Assembly: GCA_963662705.2 (NCBI GenBank)
Contig: OY759767.1
Coordinates: 2,914,001 to 2,978,000, forward strand
Direction: 5' to 3'
Length of the DNA: 64,000 bases
DNA from: JAPPHA01 sp963662705
GTDB taxonomy: Bacteria; Pseudomonadota; Alphaproteobacteria; Rhodobacterales; Rhodobacteraceae
Shown here: one piece after another, positions 1 through 9,544 of the stretch
How the letters are laid out: every line of letters begins with the position of its first letter
Numbering within the stretch: position 1 is the stretch's first letter
Made by a program: the position numbers and the translations under genes
The notes under the pieces: model-generated
Databases searched by the model: none
Told to the model about the DNA's origin: nothing
Seen by the model: the letters and a program-made list of their open reading frames with translations, nothing else

Positions 1-597
1 GGTCATCGCTTCGACCTGATCGTGGGTGACATAAACAACGGTTGCCGACAGGGTCTGGTGCAGCCGTTGCAATTCGCCGCGCATCTGGACCCGCAAGGAC
101 GCGTCGAGATTGCTCAAGGGTTCGTCAAAGAGAATGACGGAGGGTTTTTTGATAATGGCCCGGCCGATTGCCACTCTTTGCCTCTGTCCTCCCGAGAGGG
201 CCGCAGGGCGGCGGTCGAGCAGGTCCGACAACTGGAGGATCTCGGCCACTTCCTGAACCTCTCTGCGAACTTTCCGTTTGGGCACATTCTTCAGATCTAG
301 CGAGAACCCTATGTTTTGTGCGACCGTCATGTGCGGATAGAGTGCATAGGACTGAAAGACCATCGCGATTCCGCGCTTGTCCGGTGCGGTGTCATTCAGA
401 CGCTTTCCGTCGAGGAGGAGGTCGCCAGAATCGATTGACTCCAGACCTGCGATCAGGCGCAGGAGTGTTGTCTTTCCGCAGCCGCTTGGCCCGACAAGCA
501 CCGTGAATTGACCATCCTCGATTGCAATGCTGACGCCCTTCACGACGTCCACGTTGCCGAAGGACTTGCTGACGTCCCTGAGTTCAATCGTAGCCAC
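1..597 (-). CDS. Carbohydrate ABC importer ATPase (MalK/UgpC type), partial
   Basis: This is the nucleotide-binding subunit that powers the sugar importer encoded just upstream on the same strand. The first 199 residues are in the window and the C-terminal regulatory/OB domain lies beyond base 1. Visible motifs are Walker A GPSGCGKT, signature LSGGQRQR, Walker B VILFDEP and the H-loop region THDQVEAMT at the window edge. The chosen start is GTG at 597, 21 bases after the stop of the permease gene; translation begins MATIELRDVSKSFGN, as usual for this family. It closes the operon binding protein - permease - permease - ATPase. The substrate cannot be told from the ATPase. Confidence 0.93.
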   Translation of the reverse strand, partial: MATIELRDVSKSFGNVDVVKGVSIAIEDGQFTVLVGPSGCGKTTLLRLIAGLESIDSGDLLLDGKRLNDTAPDKRGIAMVFQSYALYPHMTVAQNIGFSLDLKNVPKRKVRREVQEVAEILQLSDLLDRRPAALSGGQRQRVAIGRAIIKKPSVILFDEPLSNLDASLRVQMRGELQRLHQTLSATVVYVTHDQVEAMT

Positions 598-618
598 CGC
601 GTTTTCCTTCCTTGCGGG

Positions 619-1533
619 TCAGCCCTTGACACCGCCGCTAAAAGTCTGAACCAGGAATCGTCTCGCGAAACCAAACGCAATGACCGCAGGCAGCGTGTAA
701 ATGACGGCAAGTGCCGCCATGAAGCCGAAGTCCATCTGGTTTACTCGCATGTAGGCTCGGAACAGGCCGAGCGGCAAAGTCTGCAATTCGTTCGAAGACA
801 GAAAGATCAGCGGCATCAGAAAATCGCCCCAGGCAATGATGAAGGCGAAAAGCCCTGCAGCTGCTAGTCCGGGGAGCGCCAGCGGGATCAGGACCTTGCG
901 GATACGCTGCAGGAGCGTTGCCCCGTCCATCAGGGCAGCCTCTTCGTAATCCCTTGGAATCGTGTCGAAATAGGTTTTCATGATCCACAAGGCGAGTGGC
1001 AGCTGGGTGGCCGCAAGGACCAGAATGATCCCGAGATAACCGTTCACGAATCCCACGATATGCATCGACGAACGGACCAGTTCAGACGGCATGATCGCCC
1101 GCACGATGAATTCAACGGGCTGGTTTGCCGTCAGGAGCACCTTGTACAACGGAACGATCAACGCCGTGGGCGGCACGACGCGTATCAGGATAATCGTGTA
1201 CAGGAACGGTCGCCGCCACCAGCCTCGGCTGCGCGAGAGGGAATAGCCGCCGAGGCCGCCAAGGACAATGACGATGAGGGTCGCAGAGCCGACAACGATC
1301 GCGGAATTTGCGATCCACAGGAATCCGTCATGCTGGCCGAATATGCTTGTATAGTGATGCAGCGACCATGACCGCGGCATTTTCAGGAACTGGCTCGGCT
1401 CCGCATCGACGGAAGCGACAAAAACCCAGACGAACGGTATTGCACAGTAGAGACAGATCAATACGAGGATGAAGCCGGCGGCAGCCTCTGCCGCCCGAGC
1501 CCGGGCCCGTTCACCGGGTGAAATGCCAGACAT
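619..1533 (-). CDS. Sugar ABC transporter permease, MalG type
   Basis: Inner-membrane permease of the binding-protein-dependent sugar importer, 304 residues, normal for the MalG/UgpE type. It has an N-terminal membrane segment (about residues 16-36) and further hydrophobic segments. The EAA loop that docks the ATPase reads EEAALMDGATLLQRIRKVLIPLALPG. The frame is open further upstream, but ATG at 1533 fits the family start (MSGISPGERAR) and lies only 2 bases after the stop of the upstream permease gene, so translation is probably coupled. The longer upstream extension overlaps that permease and was rejected. Confidence 0.92.
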   Translation of the reverse strand: MSGISPGERARARAAEAAAGFILVLICLYCAIPFVWVFVASVDAEPSQFLKMPRSWSLHHYTSIFGQHDGFLWIANSAIVVGSATLIVIVLGGLGGYSLSRSRGWWRRPFLYTIILIRVVPPTALIVPLYKVLLTANQPVEFIVRAIMPSELVRSSMHIVGFVNGYLGIILVLAATQLPLALWIMKTYFDTIPRDYEEAALMDGATLLQRIRKVLIPLALPGLAAAGLFAFIIAWGDFLMPLIFLSSNELQTLPLGLFRAYMRVNQMDFGFMAALAVIYTLPAVIAFGFARRFLVQTFSGGVKG

Positions 1534-1535
1534 CT

Positions 1536-2423
1536 CTAGACCTGCACCCTCAGGAGTCGCACATAGGCAATTCCGATGACAAGCGAAATTGCCAGCATGA
1601 CCACGGCGACCGCGGATCCGAAGCCGAGCTGAAACGCCGTGAAGGACTGGTTGAAAATGTAAATCCCGATGATTTCGGTCGCGCCTCCCGGACCGCCGCG
1701 GGTCAGGGCGTAGACAAGGCCGAACAGCGAAATCGTCGTGACCGTCGACACGAGCATGTAAAGAAAGATTGTCGGCATGAGCAGGGGTAGCGTGATCCTC
1801 AGGAAAATCTGGCGCACGGTTGCGCCGTCCATCCGGGCGGCTTCGTAAAGCTCGTGCGAGATTGAGCTTATTCCCGAAGTCAGGAGGATCATCGCAAATG
1901 CGATTCCGCGCCAGGTGTTGACGATTATGATCATCGTCAGCGGGAATGTTGCAAGCCAGTTCTGTGGCGGGATTCCGAACCATGCGACGATCTTGTTCAG
2001 GGTTGCGTGTTCGCCGCCTGCAAGCATGCTCACCCACATGAAGCCGGCAACGACCTCCGGCACCGCGTTAGGCATGAGTATGATGGCGTTGATCACCGGC
2101 CTGAGCCGGAATGGCCGCCTCAGAAGGATGGCGGCAACAAGTCCAAGAATGAACTGTCCGATGATCGCTGACCCGAGGACAAACCAGAAGGTCACCACCA
2201 GCGAGTTCCAGAAGTCTCCGTCCGTGAATAGCCGGACGTAGTTCCTGGTCCCGACGAAACGCGGATTCAGCGCAGCCGGTCCGGAGAGCGCTTCGTTGGT
2301 GAGGCTGAGATATATCGAATAGAATGCGGGATAGATGACCAAGGCGCCAAGCAAGACTGCTGAAGGCGCCAAGAGTAGCAGCAATTGCCGCTTTGCGCGT
2401 TTCTGATATGCCGCGATCGCCAT
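1536..2423 (-). CDS. Sugar ABC transporter permease, MalF type
   Basis: Partner permease of 295 residues, typical for MalF/UgpA proteins that lack the long periplasmic domain of E. coli MalF. A first membrane segment follows the basic N-terminus (LLLLLAPSAVLLGALVIYP). The cytoplasmic EAA loop is YEAARMDGATVRQIFLRITLPLLMP. Start is ATG at 2423. It lies between the binding-protein gene (114-base gap upstream) and the MalG-type gene (2-base gap downstream), in the standard operon order. Confidence 0.92.
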   Translation of the reverse strand: MAIAAYQKRAKRQLLLLLAPSAVLLGALVIYPAFYSIYLSLTNEALSGPAALNPRFVGTRNYVRLFTDGDFWNSLVVTFWFVLGSAIIGQFILGLVAAILLRRPFRLRPVINAIILMPNAVPEVVAGFMWVSMLAGGEHATLNKIVAWFGIPPQNWLATFPLTMIIIVNTWRGIAFAMILLTSGISSISHELYEAARMDGATVRQIFLRITLPLLMPTIFLYMLVSTVTTISLFGLVYALTRGGPGGATEIIGIYIFNQSFTAFQLGFGSAVAVVMLAISLVIGIAYVRLLRVQV

Positions 2424-2537
2424 CCGCGAACGCTATCAGCTTTTGGTCGCGGTCAGAAGCGGAGCCGATGCCGAGGCAACCGGCTCCGTATTTCTAGGTG
2501 TCGATCTCGAATGGATGCCAAAAAAAGCCCGGTGGGA

Positions 2538-3836
2538 TCACTTTACGACATCTTCTCCGAGAAGATCGGTGGCGTACTCGACAAGAATTGCCTGCGCGCC
2601 GGCAGCGTCCGTTTCACCGCGCAAAAGGGCTTCGGTGGCGCGGGCCACACCTTCCGAGACAACTGAAAATCCCGTGGCTGTCTTGAGAAACACACCGTCG
2701 TCAACGTTCATGTGGATTGGGACCAGCGCCTTGAGCGCCTGGAAGTCCGCATTGTCCGCAGCGTCCTTCCGAGCCGGAATGTTGCCGAGCTTTTCGGCGT
2801 AGGCGGCAGCAACTTCCACCGAACCGAGCTCCAGGAGAACCTGTTTGGCTTTGTCGACGTCCGCCGCATCGGCATTCACGCCCCAGGGGCTGTCGATGTC
2901 AACGAGGACATATTGCCCACCGTCTTGCCCGGGAACCGCCCAGGTACCCACTGCATCCGTTACATTCGGTATGGGATTGCGGGATTCCGGACCCCAATCG
3001 TAAATGTAACACCATGTGCCGCATGTTGTCGCCGCGAGTTCACCCGCCGGAAACATCTCGTACTTGGGAATGATCCAGGGTTCCGGACCCAGTAACGGGT
3101 CGATCGGCATCAGATCATTGGCAATCAACTCCTCGTAGACCCCGAACACATCCATGATGCCCGGCCCCTTCAGGTTGAGAGTGCCGTCGTCATTGGCGAT
3201 CTGCGGCGTCGAACTTCCCATGATCAGGTAGGTGAAGCCTTCTCCGAACGCTCCGCCACCCCATGTGACACCGGCAGGAAACAGCAGCCCGTACGCGCCT
3301 GTTTTGTCCTTGACCTCCTTCGCCCGGTCGATCAGTTCACGCCAGCTCCCAGGTTGTTCGGTTGAAATCCCGGCGGCGTCAAGGATGTCGCGACGGAAGT
3401 AGATTTGCTGGACATTCACCATCGACGGAAGGACGTAGATTTCGCCGTCGCCAGCAGTGACGAGGGACTTGGCGACATCGAAGAGATGATCGTATCCCTC
3501 CCAGGCGCGCATTTCGGCACCAACAGGCGCCAGATACCCGGCTGCGACCATGTCCGCCACGTCCTGGCCACGAGGTGCGGTGAACAGATCAGGTGCGTTC
3601 CCGGCGCGGAGTTCGGTCAGCAGTTTGGTAAGGTAGTCCTTTTCGGGAGCTGGATATTCGACGACCTCAATCGTGACGCCGAGCTTCTCCTCAATCGCCG
3701 GAACATTCTTCATCAGGGCGTCAATCCGCGCCTGCCGGTGTTCCGCAATCCGTATCGTCTGTGCTGCTGCAGTCCCCGCCAGAATCGCCAGGATCGAAGC
3801 ACTCGCAACCACAAGTGAAAGTTTCCGGATCAACAT
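2538..3836 (-). CDS. Sugar ABC transporter substrate-binding protein
   Basis: Periplasmic sugar-binding protein (family 1 extracellular solute-binding type), 432 residues. A signal peptide is clear: positive MLIRKLSL, hydrophobic core, cleavage around TAAAQ. The mature part has the alternating pattern of these proteins (TELRAGNAPDLFTAPRG; VYEELIANDLMPIDP). The frame is open back to 3893, but ATG at 3836 gives the signal peptide directly and follows a strong GGGGAGGG ribosome site. The gene heads the importer operon behind a promoter overlapped by a LacI-type operator. The ligand is not deducible; the divergent oxidoreductase suggests a polyol, inositol or modified sugar. Confidence 0.93.
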   Translation of the reverse strand: MLIRKLSLVVASASILAILAGTAAAQTIRIAEHRQARIDALMKNVPAIEEKLGVTIEVVEYPAPEKDYLTKLLTELRAGNAPDLFTAPRGQDVADMVAAGYLAPVGAEMRAWEGYDHLFDVAKSLVTAGDGEIYVLPSMVNVQQIYFRRDILDAAGISTEQPGSWRELIDRAKEVKDKTGAYGLLFPAGVTWGGGAFGEGFTYLIMGSSTPQIANDDGTLNLKGPGIMDVFGVYEELIANDLMPIDPLLGPEPWIIPKYEMFPAGELAATTCGTWCYIYDWGPESRNPIPNVTDAVGTWAVPGQDGGQYVLVDIDSPWGVNADAADVDKAKQVLLELGSVEVAAAYAEKLGNIPARKDAADNADFQALKALVPIHMNVDDGVFLKTATGFSVVSEGVARATEALLRGETDAAGAQAILVEYATDLLGEDVVK

Positions 3837-3869
3837 TTTGCCCTCCCCTGTTGAATCAAGACGCGAATG

Positions 3870-3898
3870 ATTGTAAACGTTTACAATAATCATTGCAA
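3870..3898 (-). promoter_or_regulatory. Promoter with overlapping LacI-type operator for the sugar importer
   Basis: On the minus strand a -35 TTGCAA (3893-3898) and a -10 TACAAT (3870-3875) are separated by exactly 17 bases. A perfect 18-bp palindrome, ATTGTAAACGTTTACAAT at 3870-3887, covers the -10 and much of the spacer. Its centre has the CG of LacI/GalR-family operators. A repressor bound here would block RNA polymerase, so the importer is probably induced by its substrate. No LacI-family gene is in the window; it may lie beyond base 1. Confidence 0.75.
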
Positions 3899-3980
3899 CA
3901 AAATGGTGATTCCGATTTTTGATATTGTTTTACTCATTTTTTTCAGTATGAAACGTATCACCCCTAGGCTCATTTCATAA

Positions 3981-3994
3981 TGATAACGTTACCA
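3981..3994. promoter_or_regulatory. Second LacI-type operator-like site
   Basis: TGATAACGTTACCA is an imperfect palindrome (12 of 14 positions symmetric) with the central CG of LacI-family sites, about 100 bp from the perfect operator. The pair could allow looping repression, or this site could act on the divergent oxidoreductase gene starting at 4434. The rest of 3899-4433 shows no gene. Confidence 0.4.
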
Positions 3995-4433
3995 AAATGG
4001 AACAAAAGCCCCTGATGGCGGACAGTCTGTCCTCAAGCCCGCGATCGGTTCCGGGCCGATTCGTGACGGTGTCCGCCTTCGCCACATTTGCGGTCCGTCT
4101 CCCGGCTTGTCATTGCATGACGGCGACAGAACCAGCTTGCAATTCTCCGCCTTGCACCTTCGATATGCGTCAGCGCATCGATACGACTTCGTTTCGCCGT
4201 CGCCCAGGTTTGGTTAGCTGAAAGGAAAGGAAATCCTCCGTATCGATACAGAGATTGCCGCCGTCGCCTGAATCGCGCGCAACTCACTTCCCGCAAGAAA
4301 AACAGTGACACCCGATCAGGAGGCGCACAACAAAGTGAAACGCCGGTTTACACGACAGGTGACAGCAGACCCCACGAAATCGATTATCCGCTGCAGACCT
4401 TTGCAGGGTTTCCCCGTGGACGTTGGTTGAGCC

Positions 4434-5447
4434 ATGCCCGGGAAACTTCGTCTCGCAATTGCCGGAACCGGTCACAAGGCTACGGAATACGCAAGGAGCT
4501 GGCTGCAAATGCCGGATGTGGCCATCGTCGCCATAACGGACATCTGTGCAGACGCGCAGGACAGGTTCAGCCGCCTCTGTGTTGAAGCTGGCGCGAGCAA
4601 GCCGGTTTCGTTCGGCGATATGCGGTCACTTCTCCGCGGCTTCGGGAACGAAATTGACGCCGTGTACCTGGCAACACCGCATGCGTTTCACGCCAGGGAC
4701 GCGATCATCGTCGTGGACGCGGGAATCGATCTGCTGATTGAAAAGCCGATGGTAACGAGCGTCGCCGAAGCACTGGAATTGGCAGGTGTTTGCCGGCGTA
4801 CCGGTTCGACGGTCGTGGTCGCCTATCAGGGCGGTCTTTCGCCGCTGGTGCATGACTTGAAGTCGAGATCGACCGCAGGCGAGTTCGGTGAGCTGCTTGG
4901 CGTCTCCGGCAGCATTTGGGAGAACTGGGACAGCCTGTATGCCGGTCAGTGGAAACAGGAATCCGAGGTTTCTGGCGGCGGGTTCATGTTCGATACCGGT
5001 GCGCATTTGATGAGTACGGTGCTGACAATTGCCGATTCCGACTTTTCGTGCGTGGCGGCGTTCATGGACAGGCGCGGCCTGAAAGTCGATGTGGTCACAG
5101 CCGTGGCCGCCCGGCTATCAAGCGGTCCGCTTGTTACCATGCACGCGGTAGGGGCGGCGCCGTTTGCCTGCGCATCGAACATCTCGTTTTACTTCACTGC
5201 GGCAACAGTTCATGTCGATGCCTGGGGACGATGGCGTGAAATCGTAACTGCTGACGGCGCGATCGAGCGTGACGAGACCGAAGTCATTGACAATCCGCTG
5301 CGGGCTTTCATGGCGATCCGCGATGGCTGCATGACGAACCACTCATCTGTCGAGGACGGTTTGCGCCTGGCCGGACTCTGGGACGCTATCAAGGCTTCCG
5401 CAGCCAAGGACGGCGAGCGGGTCCTGATCGAGAAGCAAACGCTGTAG
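4434..5447 (+). CDS. Gfo/Idh/MocA family NAD(P)-dependent oxidoreductase
   Basis: Cytoplasmic sugar or cyclitol oxidoreductase, 337 residues, normal length. The N-terminal Rossmann fold starts LRLAIAGTGHKATEYAR. The family motif containing the catalytic Lys is IDLLIEKPMVTS (EKP, residues about 102-104), and GGGFMFDTGAHLMST holds the conserved Asp and His of the substrate site. The gene is divergent from the sugar importer and shares its regulatory region, so it probably oxidises the imported compound or a derivative. Start ATG 4434 has no strong ribosome site, but no better start gives the full Rossmann motif. Confidence 0.9.
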   Translation: MPGKLRLAIAGTGHKATEYARSWLQMPDVAIVAITDICADAQDRFSRLCVEAGASKPVSFGDMRSLLRGFGNEIDAVYLATPHAFHARDAIIVVDAGIDLLIEKPMVTSVAEALELAGVCRRTGSTVVVAYQGGLSPLVHDLKSRSTAGEFGELLGVSGSIWENWDSLYAGQWKQESEVSGGGFMFDTGAHLMSTVLTIADSDFSCVAAFMDRRGLKVDVVTAVAARLSSGPLVTMHAVGAAPFACASNISFYFTAATVHVDAWGRWREIVTADGAIERDETEVIDNPLRAFMAIRDGCMTNHSSVEDGLRLAGLWDAIKASAAKDGERVLIEKQTL

Positions 5448-5552
5448 ACGGAGCTTCCGGTCTCCGCTCGATCGCAGTGTTTTTTCCGATAACTCGAATT
5501 TTCTGGACAGGCGCAACCGAGGGGACCAACACATTCCGTGAACAAATGCGCG

Positions 5553-5927
5553 TCAAGAGCGGCGCATTAAGAGTTTTTCGTGATCTATCCTGATCTCGCC
5601 GTCGAGAATGACGATTTTCCACTCGTTCTGACTGATGTGCCGGGCCAGATCATGGTGCCCGTCCGGGACTCACCCCGGCATGATGCGGCAGATCCCAGGG
5701 TCGTCGTGGTTGCCGCGGATGAAGCCGCAGGTGCCGGCATGCTCCTGGAAGAATTCTCCGGCACCCGCCGCCGTGCGGTAATCTTGAAACCCGTGGCCGA
5801 AATCGCCGATCTGCACGACATCCTCCCCGCTGCCCGTCACGCGCCGGGCAAACACGTGGAACGGCGGAAACATCCCTTTGATGTCGCCCACGAGAAACAC
5901 TTTCCCGATGCCGGCGAAATCGATCAT
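5553..5927 (-). pseudogene. Metallophosphoesterase remnant with internal TGA
   Basis: The frame from 5927 begins MIDFAGIGKVFLVGDIKG and contains VVQIGDFGHGF and FIRGNHDDP, the metal-binding GDxxG, GDxxD-like and GNHD blocks of calcineurin-like phosphoesterases. After ICRIMPG an in-frame TGA appears; beyond it the same frame continues VPDGHHDLARHIS to a stop at 5553. Relatives carry an aromatic residue near this point, so TGG to TGA is the simplest explanation. Even read through, the protein would be about 124 residues, so the C-terminal half is also missing. TGA ends many intact genes here, so recoding is unlikely. Confidence 0.7.
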
Positions 5928-6136
5928 CCGCGCGTCAGTGAATGACCATCCGGTATTCGATGGCAGCGGCGATCTCGATCATGCGCTTTAGCACAAACTG
6001 CGCTCTGACAGCGGCATATGAGGAAGTTTTGAGCAAGTATCATAACGCGTGAGTGTGTGAGCATTGGAATGAATAGAAAAAATGTCTCAAACCCTGTCCG
6101 TCAAACGACCGTCTGACGAAAAGGTGATCCGATATT

Positions 6137-6745
6137 TCAACTGGACCGTTGGCGTGAATATAAAGACCAGACACGTTTTGTGTGCTTCTTGAGGAAGTTC
6201 GGGGCGTCGTGCCCCTTGACACCCAAATTTGCTGCAAGTTTGAAGAATGCCGGGCTCGGACGAGTTTTCCCCACGGACTGTCGGTGGACAAGGACAGACA
6301 ACAAGATTCCATCTTTTGAGAAAGTGTCCTTCGAAATAGCACCGAGAATGCTCCCGATCTTGCTGCGGTGATGGGGATTCTGTGTGGTCATCCCCAATTC
6401 GCGCATGAATGGACCATAGGTCGTCGTTTTGCGGTTTTTGGCGCAGTCTTCCAGCAACTCGCGAGCCTTGGATGCCAAGGCACGGTCGTCCCGGAAAGTT
6501 TCGATGACTTCTTTGGCGCAGAGAAATCGCCTATTGCCGATCGTTACTTCCTTAAGTCGTCCAGCGTTGATTCGAGCTTCAATCCCAGCCCGTGACAAAT
6601 TGAGCGCCTTTCCACCCATCTTCTTGGGAATGATGGCGAAGCGCAGTGGATTTTGGAACAAGCGGTCCAGATAGTCATCGATAGTGTTGAACTCCAAAGG
6701 TTTCACAGTGTTTCCGTTCCTATTCGCTGAATCCAGATAATGCAT
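6137..6745 (-). CDS. Hypothetical protein, possible DNA-binding N-terminal part
   Basis: 202 residues, function not recognised. The middle part, LSRAGIEARINAGRLKEVTIGNRRFLCAKEVIETF (residues about 50-84), looks like a small excisionase-type winged helix-turn-helix. The C-terminal part (SILGAISKDTFSKDGILLSVLVHRQ to the end) resembles a conserved domain of accessory-genome hypothetical proteins. Start ATG 6745 lies inside a perfect 10-bp inverted repeat. The gene is lower in GC than its neighbours and stands alone, which suggests horizontal origin. 5928-6136 holds no gene. Confidence 0.6.
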   Translation of the reverse strand: MHYLDSANRNGNTVKPLEFNTIDDYLDRLFQNPLRFAIIPKKMGGKALNLSRAGIEARINAGRLKEVTIGNRRFLCAKEVIETFRDDRALASKARELLEDCAKNRKTTTYGPFMRELGMTTQNPHHRSKIGSILGAISKDTFSKDGILLSVLVHRQSVGKTRPSPAFFKLAANLGVKGHDAPNFLKKHTKRVWSLYSRQRSS

Positions 6746-6761
6746 TATTTCTTATCTGGAT
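6731..6761. repeat. 10-bp inverted repeat across a start codon
   Basis: ATCCAGATAA (6731-6740) and TTATCTGGAT (6752-6761) are perfect inverted copies with an 11-base loop containing the start codon of the minus-strand gene ending at 6137. A related stretch, CTGGATTGCAAAT, occurs about 35 bp further upstream. It could be an autoregulatory operator or an mRNA hairpin masking the start. Confidence 0.5.
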
Positions 6762-7735
6762 ATCAAATACGCTATTATTAACATATTGTCTATTCTGGAT
6801 TGCAAATCTTTTTCCTTTGTTTTCCACCGAAATCGACTTGGACAAGGTATTCTAGAAAATGCAATCGTCGGGATCCGCCAGGGCATTCCGGGCGGGAAAA
6901 CGGACGAGCAGGATTCGGAAGGTGTTCAGGGACTACCGGAATTACCGGGTCGGTGCCGAGAAACCTGGAGGTGCGCGTTCAATCGACAAGACAAGAAAAA
7001 TCACTTCCATCCGGCCAGCACCGAGGCACTCCGCCGCCGGTCGCCGCACCTCACCCGCTGCGAACTCGACCTGTCGCGCCCCGATTTTGCGGACCCGGAC
7101 GGAAAGAAACCCTCCTGACCTGTTTCGGGTCTCTCTCGCACCGTTCGCGGGTGGATTGCCCGTGCATTTAGGGCTGAGCGGCGCGAGAGGGTCGTTCTGT
7201 CGCCATGGTCCCAGCTGGAGTCTGCATTCGGGGTGTTTGTGTACCGCGACACAAGCAACGCCCCCCCTGAGAATTGGCCGCGGCGGCTTAGATTCTAACC
7301 CGAGCTGGACAGGTCTGCGCGAAATCCTGCCCGGCGCCGCCAATTCCGGTTGTTCCAGCCATGCACTCAGCGCATGCCGCGGGACTGCCTGCGATCCGGA
7401 TTCACGTCAGGCTGACAAAAGTTGTATCTCTCACCGATCGTGCCGAAAACACTATCGAAGGATTCGACACATGTAATTGGAAACATCGCCGTGCATTCGC
7501 GGCTTGGATGGCTGTTTGATGACGCAAATGGCCTATTTATAGTTTGTTTTCGGTATTCATACCATATATTGTCAAAAATTAGCATTAATCGACCGTCCAT
7601 GAGTTGTGCCGGGCGGGATCACGGCAGGTTTCCTGATTCGCACACAGGGTATCCACAGGAAATCCAGATTGAACCGATTTGCAGGGTGACTAAAGTCCTT
7701 CCGGTCGGATTCGAATCCAGTTGAAAGGGACGCAG
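6762..7735. other. Intergenic region without convincing gene
   Basis: Nearly 1 kb upstream of dnaB. Several short open frames exist on both strands, but none has a ribosome site or recognisable protein pattern. The AT-rich stretch around 7530-7600 probably holds the dnaB promoter, but I could not fix a -35/-10 pair. Confidence 0.5.
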
Positions 7736-9313
7736 ATGGTGGATGTCAGAGCGTTCCAGAGATCGTCCGAGCAAGACCCCTCTTCGACCGAACTTCCGTA
7801 TAATATTGAACTGGAACAAAACCTCCTCGGCGCGTTACTCATCAACAATGAAGTCTTCTCGAAGATCGAGGGAGTCGTCGCCGCAGAGCATTTTTTCGAT
7901 CCTGTCCACGCGAAGATATTCGGGTTGATATCGGACCGGATCCGCGCAAACACCATCGCCTCACCGATCACGCTCAAGGTATTCCTGGAAAACGACCCGG
8001 GACTGGCTGGAATAGGTGGCCCCGCTTACCTTGCGAGGCTCGCCGGATCGGCGACGTCGATTTTTGCATCCCGCGATTACGCCAAGATCATCCATGACCT
8101 GGCGATACGCCGAAGCCTGATTTCTCTTGGTGAAGAAATCTCCATGAAGGCAGCCAGGGTTGATGCGGATACCGAGCCTGAAGAGCAGATCGTCGAAGCC
8201 GAGCAGCAACTCTACCAACTAGGCGAACACGGCCGGATCGATCGCGGTTTTCGCAGCCTGCGAAAGGCACTCACGGAATCCGTTGACATTGCCACCGCGG
8301 CCTACCAGCGGGGCAGCGGGTTGGCCGGACTGGCAACCGGCCTGCATGACCTGGACCACAGGCTCGGCGGGCTTCACAAATCTGACCTCGTTATCCTCGC
8401 GGGAAGGCCATCGATGGGCAAAACCGCACTTGCCACCAACATCGCCTTCCACATTGCCACCCACCCCGAACGCCACGGGACAAATGGTTCAGGAAGTGAC
8501 AAGGTCCAAGAGGGGGTTGTCGGGTTTTTCTCCCTCGAGATGTCGCGTGAGCAGCTTGCCACGAGGATACTTGCCGATCTGGCCCGAACTCCTTCCAACC
8601 TGATTCGGCAAGGCAGGGTCGAAAGGGACGACTTCCGGAAATTCGTCGAAGCAGCAAACAGGTTTGAAGCCGCTCCGCTGTTCATCGACGACACACCGGC
8701 ATTGCCGATTAACCAGGTCGCCAGTCGTTCGAGAAGACTCAAGCGCACGCATGGACTCGATCTGATTGTTGTCGACTACCTTCAACTCGTTCGCCCGACC
8801 AATCTCAGGGACAGCCGCGTCAATGAGATCACCGAAATTACCCAGGGGCTGAAGGCACTGGCGAAAGAACTCGACGTCCCAGTCCTCGCCTTGTCCCAAC
8901 TTTCCAGGCAGGTCGAAAACCGTGACGACAAACGACCAATGCTGTCGGATCTCCGCGAGTCGGGCTCGATCGAGCAGGACGCGGACGTGGTGATGTTCGT
9001 GTTTCGCGAGGAATATTATGAAGAAAGGAAAAAGCCATCGGAAGACGACGGTGAGAAACTGAAGGAATGGCTCGAAAAGATGGAAAAAATCCATGGGGTT
9101 GCCGAAGTCATAATCGGCAAGCAACGTCATGGTCCGATCGGCACCGTCGAACTCAGTTTCGAGAGCCAATTCACCAGGTTCGGCAATCTCGCGAGGGACC
9201 GTGACAAACCAGCGTATGGCGTTCCTGCCGGAACATCAACACACGGTTATCGGGCAACAAGTTCGCCGGCCGGAAACCTGCCCTTTCCCGATGACGACGA
9301 GGTTCCCATTTGA
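7736..9313 (+). CDS. dnaB: Replicative DNA helicase DnaB
   Basis: Hexameric 5'-3' helicase of the replication fork, 525 residues. The N-terminal primase-interacting domain starts at LPYNIELEQNLLGALL. The RecA-like motor has Walker A GRPSMGKT, Walker B LIVVDYLQL, and the block SQLSRQVENRDDKRPMLSDLRESGSIEQDADVV. A TTG at 7721 is in frame, but ATG 7736 sits 7 bases after AAAGGGA and is preferred. It is followed after 231 gene-free bases by alr, an alphaproteobacterial order. Confidence 0.97.
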   Translation: MVDVRAFQRSSEQDPSSTELPYNIELEQNLLGALLINNEVFSKIEGVVAAEHFFDPVHAKIFGLISDRIRANTIASPITLKVFLENDPGLAGIGGPAYLARLAGSATSIFASRDYAKIIHDLAIRRSLISLGEEISMKAARVDADTEPEEQIVEAEQQLYQLGEHGRIDRGFRSLRKALTESVDIATAAYQRGSGLAGLATGLHDLDHRLGGLHKSDLVILAGRPSMGKTALATNIAFHIATHPERHGTNGSGSDKVQEGVVGFFSLEMSREQLATRILADLARTPSNLIRQGRVERDDFRKFVEAANRFEAAPLFIDDTPALPINQVASRSRRLKRTHGLDLIVVDYLQLVRPTNLRDSRVNEITEITQGLKALAKELDVPVLALSQLSRQVENRDDKRPMLSDLRESGSIEQDADVVMFVFREEYYEERKKPSEDDGEKLKEWLEKMEKIHGVAEVIIGKQRHGPIGTVELSFESQFTRFGNLARDRDKPAYGVPAGTSTHGYRATSSPAGNLPFPDDDEVPI

Positions 9314-9544
9314 GGTCGACGCGTGGCCTCTGGCCGATCGGCATTTCCAACCGGGAAAGGCAACCGAAGAAAGACGCTGGCGCCAGAACCTATCGATCGG
9401 TTGGCTGGATGGTATGATGTCGCAGACCTGTTGCCAGTGTTTCCGGACCCCGAAACTCAAGCCTGGGGATTTCTCAATCAAATCTGAATCGATTGAGAAC
9501 AAGCCTTATGTGCCCGTGGGCCAATTCCCGAAAAAGGAACGATC

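Noticed and set aside
6859..7476. 205-codon plus-strand frame upstream of dnaB
   Set aside because: Low-complexity Arg/Ser/Pro-rich translation, no ribosome site and no family pattern.
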